Assembly (NCBI GenBank): GCA_945872325.1
Contig: CAMBZY010000127.1
Coordinates: forward strand, 1-8,150
Length of the DNA stretch: 8,150 bases
Direction: 5' to 3'
Origin: Candidatus Kuenenia stuttgartensis
GTDB taxonomy: Bacteria; Planctomycetota; Planctomycetia; Isosphaerales; Isosphaeraceae
Shown piece by piece: positions 1 to 6,209 of this stretch; the stretch's first letter is position 1; each line of letters opens with the position of its first letter. Position numbers and translations under genes: made by a program. The notes beneath the pieces were generated by a model. That model was not told the DNA's origin and ran no database searches. It saw only the letters and a program-made list of their open reading frames with translations.

Positions 1-351
1 TTTTGTGGGACTTTTACGACAGGCGGGCTAGTGGTTGAGCTTCACGAAGGCTTGCTGCGCATTGTTCAGGAGGGTCGGGTCAGGAAGTTCGTTGAATCTG
101 TCGAGCAAATTGGATTTGCAGCCGATCCCCGGTTTCGTCGAGCCAAACACGTATACTATGTGACAGAGCGTGCTGTGTTCAGGCTTTGTGATGAAGGGCT
201 TGAACTTATGGAGATTGCTCCTGGTATAAATGTCGAAAACGATATCCTTGCACACATGAGTTTTCGCCCCATCATTCGCCACATTCAGCCCATGCCTGCC
301 CATTGCTTTTCCCGAAGCATATCATCAGCCCAATCAGGATTCAGACATTGA
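1..351 (+). CDS. Acyl-CoA:acetate/3-ketoacid CoA-transferase (YdiF/PCT type), C-terminal part only
   Basis: The reading frame is open from the first base and ends at TGA 349-351, giving the last 116 residues of a protein whose start lies upstream of the window. It begins with FCGTFTTGGLVVE, continues through RIVQEGRVRKFVE, and carries the block YYVTERAVFRL followed by GLELMEIAPGINVENDILAHM. This order matches the C-terminus of single-chain family I CoA-transferases such as E. coli YdiF and propionate CoA-transferase, which move CoA between acyl-CoA and acetate or a 3-keto acid in the cytoplasm. It does not resemble the separate ScoB-type beta subunit. The catalytic glutamate of the family lies further upstream and cannot be checked. 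The stop overlaps the TTG start of the thiolase gene, so the two are probably translationally coupled. Substrate is inferred from the neighbours; the family call is well supported, the exact acyl specificity is not. Confidence 0.85.
   Translation, partial: FCGTFTTGGLVVELHEGLLRIVQEGRVRKFVESVEQIGFAADPRFRRAKHVYYVTERAVFRLCDEGLELMEIAPGINVENDILAHMSFRPIIRHIQPMPAHCFSRSISSAQSGFRH
336..350 (+). promoter_or_regulatory. Ribosome binding site and TTG start of the thiolase gene
   Basis: AGGA at 336-339 lies eight bases before TTG 348-350. This decides the thiolase start: the conserved N-terminal strand KRIAIVAARRTP begins straight after this codon, there is no ATG upstream in frame that would include it, and the next in-frame ATG would cut into the fold. 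The TTG shares bases with the TGA stop of the CoA-transferase (TTGA, 348-351). Confidence 0.7.
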
Positions 352-1523
352 AACGAATTGCAATCGTTGCCGCCCGTCGCACACCTCAAGGCCGTTTTCT
401 GGGCGGGCTTGCCAAAATGACCGCTGTTGAACTGGCAACCGCCGTCGGGAACTCGATTTTAGAGGATCTCAATCATTCAAAAGAGTTAACGGATTCGATT
501 GATCAAGTCATTCTGGGAAATGTTCTCAGCGCCGGGATGGGCATGAATCTGGCCAGACAGGTCGCCATTGGTTTAAATCTGCCAGTCACCACCAATGCAT
601 TTACAGTGAATATGATGTGTGCTTCCGGGATGAAAGCGATCATGCTTGGATGCGATGCCGTGCGTTTGGGAGCCGCGAGAATGGTGCTCTGCGGTGGTAC
701 GGAATCCATGTCTCAGGCCCCTTATCTGCTGCCCAGGGTTAGGACAGGGTTGAAACTCGGCGATGCTACGCTGGTCGACTCCATTTTGAGAGATGGGCTG
801 GTGGATGCGTTTGACTACAAGCATATGGGATTATCTGCCGAACGATTGGCCCGTGAATATAATTTGAGTCGTGAGGAGCAAGATTTATTTGCATTCAACT
901 CACAGCAGTCTTACGCCAAAGCAAAGGCGGATGGGGCTTTTATTGATGAGCTGGTATGTGTTGGAGGAATGACGTCTGACGAGCATCCAAGAGCTGATAC
1001 CACCGTAGGATCGCTCTCAAAACTAGCTCCCGCATTTGATCCTGCAGGAACGGTAACAGCCGGAAATGCATCAGGGCTGAACGATGGAGCCGCAATGGTG
1101 CTTGTCTGCGAAGAATCATTTGCAAACGAGAATGGTATGAGCATATTAGCATTTGTGGATCAATATACTGTGGTTGGTTGTGATCCGGCACGGATGGGGC
1201 TTGGCCCGGTGTTTGCAACTCAGAAACTTTTGAATATGTCTGGCCTGGAGCTGAGTCAGTTTGATACAGTTGAGCTGAATGAAGCGTTTGCGGCTCAGGC
1301 TCTAGCCTGTTTGCGGGAGTTGCCGGTAGAGCCTGAAAAGTTGAATCCAGATGGCGGTGCAATTGCAATTGGGCACCCGATCGGTGCCACAGGTGCTCGA
1401 TTGGTGGTTCATCTATCGCATAGAATCGCTCAGTCCAGAACTCGTCGAGGACTGGCAACACTGTGTGTGGGTGGTGGTATGGGAGCTGCCATGAGCTTGG
1501 TCAGTCCTCAGATGGAATCTTAA
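348..1523 (+). CDS. Thiolase, acetyl-CoA C-acetyltransferase family
   Basis: A 391-residue protein, the usual length for a bacterial biosynthetic-type (class II) thiolase. These cytoplasmic enzymes, usually tetramers, interconvert acetoacetyl-CoA plus CoA and two acetyl-CoA. The N-terminal domain opens with KRIAIVAARRTPQGRF and carries the nucleophile in NMMCASGMKA (Cys91). The C-terminal domain has NEAFAAQ (Asn311), GGAIAIGHPIGATGAR with His343, and LCVGGGMGAA with the second catalytic Cys373. These are all the active-site residues expected, at near-canonical spacing, so the enzyme should be active. The start is TTG at 348, supported by AGGA eight bases upstream and by homology; a TTG at 303 is also in frame but would add 15 non-conserved residues. 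The gene overlaps the CoA-transferase by four bases and is followed by a permease, which suggests it works in the degradative direction on acetoacetyl-CoA. Action on longer 3-ketoacyl-CoA or in polyhydroxybutyrate synthesis cannot be excluded. Confidence 0.93.
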   Translation: MKRIAIVAARRTPQGRFLGGLAKMTAVELATAVGNSILEDLNHSKELTDSIDQVILGNVLSAGMGMNLARQVAIGLNLPVTTNAFTVNMMCASGMKAIMLGCDAVRLGAARMVLCGGTESMSQAPYLLPRVRTGLKLGDATLVDSILRDGLVDAFDYKHMGLSAERLAREYNLSREEQDLFAFNSQQSYAKAKADGAFIDELVCVGGMTSDEHPRADTTVGSLSKLAPAFDPAGTVTAGNASGLNDGAAMVLVCEESFANENGMSILAFVDQYTVVGCDPARMGLGPVFATQKLLNMSGLELSQFDTVELNEAFAAQALACLRELPVEPEKLNPDGGAIAIGHPIGATGARLVVHLSHRIAQSRTRRGLATLCVGGGMGAAMSLVSPQMES

Positions 1524-1542
1524 TGAAAGGAATCAATCAAAG

Positions 1543-2928
1543 ATGACTGGCGTGATCGGAATTCTGGCTTCGTTGCTGCTCTTAATGCTACTTGCATATC
1601 GAAATCACAGCGTCATTGTGATCGCCCCAGTCTGCGCCCTTCTGGCGGTGGCAGTTGAAGGCGAATTGCCTCTGATGGCGACTTATACGCAAATTTTCAT
1701 GGATAGTCTTGGCAAGTTCATCATTCGATATTTTCCATTGTTTCTGCTCGGCGCCATTTTTGGCAAACTCATGGAAGAGACAGGTAGTGCCGCTTCCATC
1801 GCTCATTGGATCGTACGCTGGGTCGGTGCCAGTCGAGCCATATTGGCACTGGTCCTGACATGCACGGTATTGACTTATGGCGGAGTTTCTTTATTTGTCG
1901 TAGTTTTTACCGTGTTTCCACTGGCCCTGGAATTGTTTCGTCAAGCGAACTTACCCACAAGGCTAATCCCCGGTTCGATCGCCCTCGGTTCATTTACCTA
2001 CACGATGACGGCCTTGCCAGGATCAGTTCAAATTCAAAATCTGATTCCAATGCCATTCTTTAAAACCACCTCATATGCTGCGCCTGTCATGGGCTTGATA
2101 TCGGCAGGAATCATGTTCGGTCTGGGGATGATTTGGCTGACTTTTCGAGGAAGACAGGCCACACGCTGGGGGGAGGGATTTCATTCGCAAACAGGCCATG
2201 GCTCTGCCCATGTGGATATTCAATCCTTGCCTGTCAGAATTCCATCGCTGCTTGTCGCTTTGTCTCCACTCATTTGCCTGTTCGTCTTGAATTTTATTTG
2301 TTCACAGATTGTGGTGCCGGGCTGGCAGGCGGATTATCTGACGCAGAAGCGATTTGGAGAGACCGACTTAAAGAAGTTGCAAGGCGTCTGGTCAACAATA
2401 CTTGCAATGGTCGGCGCGATCGTTTGTTTGCTGGTAATTCATTGGAGACGTGCCAGCGATTTGACAGAAGTGATTTCAAAAGGGGCGCAAAGCTCTTTAT
2501 TACCGGTCTTTAACGCAGCCTCTGAATTCGGATACGGCTCTACAGTTGCAGCATTAGGCGGATTCTCATATGTCAAGCAGTGGATGGTTGGAATTGCTCC
2601 ATCCCGGCCATTGATTTCGGAGGCGATCAGCGTAAATGTGCTGGCCGGGATCACAGGATCCGCTTCAGGCGGGCTGAGTATCGCTCTCGAGGCGCTGGGA
2701 CAAACGTACTATGAGCGGGGCCTGGCATTGGGAGTCGATCCGGAATTGATGCACCGGGTGGCCTCATTATCATGCGGGGGGCTGGACACATTGCCTCATA
2801 ACGGAGCCGTGATCACGCTTCTGCTGATCTGTGGCCAAACGCATAAACAGTCGTATTGGGATATCGCCATGGTTTCGGTGGTTATCCCCATATTTACAAC
2901 GGCGGTGGTGATCTTATCCGCAAGCTGA
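1543..2928 (+). CDS. GntP-family permease, likely for 3-hydroxybutyrate or a similar short hydroxy/keto acid
   Basis: A 461-residue, very hydrophobic inner-membrane protein, typical in length for the GntP family of proton-coupled gluconate and hydroxy-acid importers. About a dozen membrane segments can be read, including roughly residues 1-18, 23-40, 57-77, 98-130 (probably two), 141-163, 178-200, 232-254, 282-300, 362-383 and 440-459. A loop around 201-230 is hydrophilic and histidine-rich. Polar motifs inside the membrane region are TYGGVSLFVVVF (111-122), FTYTMTALPGSVQIQN (151-166), GITGSASGGLSIAL (369-382) and GGLDTLPHNGAVITLL (412-427). The last is characteristic of the branch annotated as D-beta-hydroxybutyrate permeases. 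ATG 1543 has AAAGGAA at 1526-1532, ten bases upstream. The gene lies 19 bases after the thiolase, so uptake, activation and cleavage are probably co-expressed. A comparable arrangement exists in Bacillus subtilis, where a GntP-type gene (yxjC) sits beside scoA and scoB. Substrate is inferred from this context. Confidence 0.88.
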   Translation: MTGVIGILASLLLLMLLAYRNHSVIVIAPVCALLAVAVEGELPLMATYTQIFMDSLGKFIIRYFPLFLLGAIFGKLMEETGSAASIAHWIVRWVGASRAILALVLTCTVLTYGGVSLFVVVFTVFPLALELFRQANLPTRLIPGSIALGSFTYTMTALPGSVQIQNLIPMPFFKTTSYAAPVMGLISAGIMFGLGMIWLTFRGRQATRWGEGFHSQTGHGSAHVDIQSLPVRIPSLLVALSPLICLFVLNFICSQIVVPGWQADYLTQKRFGETDLKKLQGVWSTILAMVGAIVCLLVIHWRRASDLTEVISKGAQSSLLPVFNAASEFGYGSTVAALGGFSYVKQWMVGIAPSRPLISEAISVNVLAGITGSASGGLSIALEALGQTYYERGLALGVDPELMHRVASLSCGGLDTLPHNGAVITLLLICGQTHKQSYWDIAMVSVVIPIFTTAVVILSAS

Positions 2929-2951
2929 ATAACGAAGTGCCGGTCGTCAGC

Positions 2952-2977
2952 TTCAGTCTGTGTCCAAACGGACTGAA
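2952..2977 (+). other. Hairpin after the permease gene, possible weak terminator or attenuator
   Basis: TTCAGTCTG at 2952-2960 pairs with CGGACTGAA at 2969-2977, nine pairs with one G-U, around an eight-base loop. It begins 23 bases after the permease stop. No T-run follows the stem, so it is not a standard intrinsic terminator. It could be a messenger-stabilising end, an attenuator before the next gene, or a palindromic protein-binding site. It contains the GTG at 2960 that would be the longest possible start for the downstream gene. Confidence 0.45.
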
Positions 2978-3127
2978 TCGGATTCTTCGTGTTTACATGA
3001 TGATCTGAAATGGCAATTCATGGGATGTGCCGTTATCATGATCTCTGTTGAAAGTATCGGGACGCAGTCATCCGGACCGACTTCGATCAAGCAAAACGGT
3101 TGCAATCCAGAACAGGTGCCTGAGAAG

Positions 3128-4717
3128 ATGAAAATTGGATATGTCAGCGACGAACGCTTTGTGGCTCTGTGCGATGTCGTACTGGAATTCGAAAATAAAT
3201 CCTGTGGCAACTCGATTGAGACTCGTTCACGCGCATCTGGAGCCGTTCATTCAGACCTCCCGCCAGGCGAATATCGGGTGACCCTTCAAAAGCCCGGTTA
3301 TGGTTCAAAACGGGTTCATTTGACGATCACGGAAACATCGAAACCATACCAGTTTCGATTGTTGACAGATGGGCTGCTGGGGTACGCCTGGCCGAAGTGG
3401 GGTCAGGCTGGCGAACAAAGCGAATTCAGGGTGCATTCGGTGGAAATGTATCATCTTGACCTCTACCGTTATGGACTGAAAAAAGAACTTGTCAAGAGCC
3501 TTGGCTGGTACGACGAACATGGTCCAAGGGCGACCATGCAAATCACTCCGGATGGGGATTATTCCCAAACCGGCGTCCAGTTCAACCATCAGGGATATAC
3601 AAATCCGCATCATAAGCAATATGTGACTGCGCCTGAAAAGTCGGGGTTGTATTATTTTCATGCAAAGACGAATTCCGGCGCGACGTTCTCATTTCCATGG
3701 GTTGTTGCACCGGCAGTTCCAAAATCGCAAATTGCGGTTCTGGCATCCAATGTGACATGGAATGCTTATAATGCATTCGGTGGACGGTCAAATTATATCA
3801 ATCCTGACAAGCTCCCTGATATTCCTGTGGTCAACAGCCGACAGGAACTGGCCCGATATACGGATCCTGATAATATCAATTATGGAGTGTGGGACTATGC
3901 TCCACTTTCATTTGACAGGCCAGAGCTGATCAACAGTATCGCCCTTGGAGAGCAGGCATCCGACCCGATTGAAGGGCGTGCCGCATGCCATTTGGCATCG
4001 GCAGAGTGGAGGCTTCTGGCGTGGATGGAACGTGAAGGTTTTGAATATGATTATTGGGCAGAAACGCAGCTCCAGAGCGGAGTGTTGGATTTAAAGAATT
4101 ATAAAATCCTCGTCATTTCCACTCACCCGGAATATTGGTCGAGAGAGATGTTCCAAAAAGTGCATCACTGGGTCTTTCATGAAGGCGGGCGATTGGTCTA
4201 TCTCGGAGGAAATGGCCTGAATTGTGAAGTGGAGTTTCTTGATCCATTTACCATGCGCGTGCGAAACGGCGATGATCGTGAAATGAAGCGGCGAAACCTC
4301 GAAAGCCGGTTCCATTTTACTGGCACTTCTGAAGGGAGTTTACTGGGCGTGGTTTACGATGAACGTGGGATTATGACGAGCGCTCCTTATGAAGTGTTAG
4401 AGCCTGATCATTGGGTTTATCGGGGAACGAATCTCAAAAAAGGTGATCATTTCGGTCAAGAAAGCCTGCATAGGCGGTGTCCGGGCGGTGCATCCGGTCA
4501 CGAAACCGATAAAACGACAGCCAGTTCGCCTAAAGGTACTCAAATCATTGCCAGAGGGTTAAATGCAGATCAGGGTGGAGCGGAAATTGTGACATTTGAA
4601 ACCAGCACTGGTGGACGCGTGTTTTCAGCCGGTTCCATCACCTGGCCCGCAAGTGTTCTGGTGAGCGAGCCTGTCAGTCAAATGACGAAGAATGTGCTTC
4701 AAGAGTTTCTGAAATAA
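3128..4717 (+). CDS. N,N-dimethylformamidase beta-subunit-like protein
   Basis: The protein is 529 residues from ATG 3128. Residues 1-82 look like a small beta-sandwich (SGAVHSDLPPGEYRVTL then KPGYGSKRV, as in carboxypeptidase-regulatory-like domains). Residues 83-198 form a second beta-rich part with WPKWGQAGEQSEFRVHS and GWYDEHGPRATMQ. Residues 199-529 match the C-terminal domain of the N,N-dimethylformamidase large subunit, an amidotransferase-like alpha/beta fold: SNVTWNAYNAFGGRSNY, DPIEGRAACHLA, STHPEYWSREM (331-341), GGRLVYLGGNGLNCEVEF and CPGGASGHETD. The known enzyme cleaves dimethylformamide to dimethylamine and formate using iron held by two tyrosines and a glutamate. Tyr307 or Tyr309, Tyr336 and Glu459 are candidates by position only. 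No signal peptide is visible, so it is probably cytoplasmic. Substrate is unknown, and the small subunit is not encoded alongside. The frame is open from GTG 2960, but that codon has no binding site and lies in a hairpin; the 56 extra residues look non-conserved, whereas MKIGYVSDERFVAL is a natural N-terminus. CAGGTG at 3113-3118 is a weak binding site. Confidence 0.8.
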   Translation: MKIGYVSDERFVALCDVVLEFENKSCGNSIETRSRASGAVHSDLPPGEYRVTLQKPGYGSKRVHLTITETSKPYQFRLLTDGLLGYAWPKWGQAGEQSEFRVHSVEMYHLDLYRYGLKKELVKSLGWYDEHGPRATMQITPDGDYSQTGVQFNHQGYTNPHHKQYVTAPEKSGLYYFHAKTNSGATFSFPWVVAPAVPKSQIAVLASNVTWNAYNAFGGRSNYINPDKLPDIPVVNSRQELARYTDPDNINYGVWDYAPLSFDRPELINSIALGEQASDPIEGRAACHLASAEWRLLAWMEREGFEYDYWAETQLQSGVLDLKNYKILVISTHPEYWSREMFQKVHHWVFHEGGRLVYLGGNGLNCEVEFLDPFTMRVRNGDDREMKRRNLESRFHFTGTSEGSLLGVVYDERGIMTSAPYEVLEPDHWVYRGTNLKKGDHFGQESLHRRCPGGASGHETDKTTASSPKGTQIIARGLNADQGGAEIVTFETSTGGRVFSAGSITWPASVLVSEPVSQMTKNVLQEFLK

Positions 4718-4751
4718 TCGGAGTCGAATTACAACCGAGATCGAAAAGTCT

Positions 4752-6161
4752 TTAACTGAATATGGAAGTGATGGGCTGCCCTTCAGTGATTTTCAGAGGG
4801 CGGTCCAGAATGTCTCGAATCATGGTGTCGGAGGAGAGACCGAAGGCGTGGAGAATGGTGGCCTGAAAGTCTTCAGGGGTGACGGGTTTATCCTTTACGT
4901 AAGCGGCGTCTTTATCACTTTGACCATAAATCTGGCCACCGCGCACCCCTCCGCCGGCGAGCAGTTGGGTATAGCAGTTCGGCCAATGGTCCCGGCCTAC
5001 AAATGAGTTGATCTTAGGAGTTCGCCCAAATTCGCCAGCCACGACCACAAGCGTGTCGTCTAGCATCCCGCGATTTTCGAGATCTTCCAGAAGAGCAGGA
5101 AATGCCTTGTCAAACGATGGAGTGCAATACGGATGCGTCAGCATATCCCTGCCTTTGCTTACCCCACCGGTTCCACAGACGGCCGATGCGACTCCGTGAT
5201 TGTCCCATAAATTGAACTGGCAGCCTTTATCGTCAAAATAGGTCCAGAAAACATTGACAAAACGCACTCCTGACTCGACCAGCCGGCGAGCCAGGAGGAA
5301 GCTCTGGCCATACTCGTTTCGGCCGTAATGGTCGCGAAGGCGTGGATCCTCGCGAGTCAGGTCGAACGCTTTGGTACATTTTTCGCTGGTGATCATCGTC
5401 GCAGCGGTTTCAGACATATTGTCCCAACGCGAGCCGAGATAAGGGCTCGTGGAATTGTTATCAAGTTTAGATAACAATTGACGACGGCTCTTAAGACGGC
5501 TTTCGCCGACACCTGGAGGCAGGTCAAAGGCCGAAAACTTGAGGTCTTTTGGAGCAAGTGAATCTTGCTTGGGCTCATTCATCGACACAGCATCATATGT
5601 GGATCCCAGAAATCCACCTGACTGGCCCTTGATCGGGGGCGATGCCGTGGTGAACGGCCTTGGAAGAATCACCCACGGTGGTAGAAGGCCTGTATCACCC
5701 TTGAGTTTGTGTAAAATGGCACCAATCGCAGGATGATCCGTCGGGGCAGCATAAACATCGTCAGGCCGGATTGGTGGATAGCCGTGTAAGGTGTGCGCTG
5801 AACTGACATTATGGTCGGTCGAAGTATGGGTCATGGAGCGGATCAGGGCGAGCTTGCTGGCATGCTTCGCCAGATTTGGGATCAGCTCAGTGAACATGAT
5901 TCCCGGCACATTGGTTTCAATGGGCTTAAATTCGCTGCGAATTCCATCGACTGCGTTGGGCTTGGGGTCCCAAAGATCGAGTTGGGAGGGACCGCCACAT
6001 AAATAAATATAAATACAGCGTTTGGCTTTATGGGGGCTAACAGAATCCTTGGCCAGCAGAGTTGAAAGACGATTGGAAGATGCCATCCCGGCAAAACCAA
6101 GTCGGTGGAGTTGCCTTCGTGAAAGGCTTATGGCACCATTGGCAGCGAGCAGGGAAAACAT
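4752..6161 (-). CDS. DUF1501 family protein, shorter paralogue, probably Tat-exported
   Basis: A 469-residue DUF1501 protein, a family of unproven reaction that is related in fold to alkaline phosphatases and sulfatases and very abundant in Planctomycetes. Family motifs appear in order: CGGPSQLDLWDPKP (55-68), RSMTHTSTDHN with His123 and His126 (109-126), WDNH (319-322), EFGRTP (377-382) and GRDHW (389-393). It ends in the usual FQATILHAFGL segment and closing strand. The Asp and His residues in these blocks are the likely metal or catalytic ligands by analogy with the superfamily. Near the N-terminus SRRQLHRLGFAG (14-25) resembles a twin-arginine motif, but the hydrophobic stretch after it is short. 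ATG 6161 is supported by AGAGGA (plus-strand 6171-6176) nine bases upstream. It is the last gene of the minus-strand block, 48 bases after the other DUF1501 gene, and ends 34 bases from the convergent dimethylformamidase-like gene. Family call is firm; function is unknown. Confidence 0.9.
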   Translation of the reverse strand: MFSLLAANGAISLSRRQLHRLGFAGMASSNRLSTLLAKDSVSPHKAKRCIYIYLCGGPSQLDLWDPKPNAVDGIRSEFKPIETNVPGIMFTELIPNLAKHASKLALIRSMTHTSTDHNVSSAHTLHGYPPIRPDDVYAAPTDHPAIGAILHKLKGDTGLLPPWVILPRPFTTASPPIKGQSGGFLGSTYDAVSMNEPKQDSLAPKDLKFSAFDLPPGVGESRLKSRRQLLSKLDNNSTSPYLGSRWDNMSETAATMITSEKCTKAFDLTREDPRLRDHYGRNEYGQSFLLARRLVESGVRFVNVFWTYFDDKGCQFNLWDNHGVASAVCGTGGVSKGRDMLTHPYCTPSFDKAFPALLEDLENRGMLDDTLVVVAGEFGRTPKINSFVGRDHWPNCYTQLLAGGGVRGGQIYGQSDKDAAYVKDKPVTPEDFQATILHAFGLSSDTMIRDILDRPLKITEGQPITSIFS

Positions 6162-6170
6162 GTCCAGATG

Positions 6171-6176
6171 TCCTCT
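6171..6176 (-). promoter_or_regulatory. Ribosome binding site of the shorter DUF1501 gene
   Basis: Read on the minus strand this is AGAGGA, nine bases before ATG 6161. It lies in the 48-base gap between the two DUF1501 genes and shows that the second gene is translated from its own site, not by stop-start coupling. Confidence 0.65.
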
Positions 6177-6209
6177 TTGATTCCGCAGTTTAAATCCGCA
6201 AGGGCCTGA

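Noticed and set aside
940..1461. 173-codon open frame on the minus strand within the thiolase gene.
   Set aside because: It is fully antisense to a thiolase with all catalytic motifs intact, and its product has no recognisable domain or low-complexity-free fold.
2133..2513. 126-codon plus-strand frame inside the permease gene.
   Set aside because: It is an out-of-frame shadow of a continuous membrane protein; there is no sign of a frameshift in the permease.
3011..3060. Possible promoter elements (TATCAT near 3034, TTGAAA near 3048) before the dimethylformamidase-like gene.
   Set aside because: Neither has a convincing partner hexamer at proper spacing, so no promoter is called.
2960..3127. 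N-terminal extension of the dimethylformamidase-like protein from GTG 2960.
   Set aside because: It has no binding site, its start is inside a hairpin stem, and the extra residues resemble neither a signal peptide nor the family; the start at 3128 is preferred, though not proven.
6182..6200. Short direct repeat TCCGCA twice between the two DUF1501 genes.
   Set aside because: Six bases twice is expected by chance, and there is no third copy or symmetry to suggest an operator.
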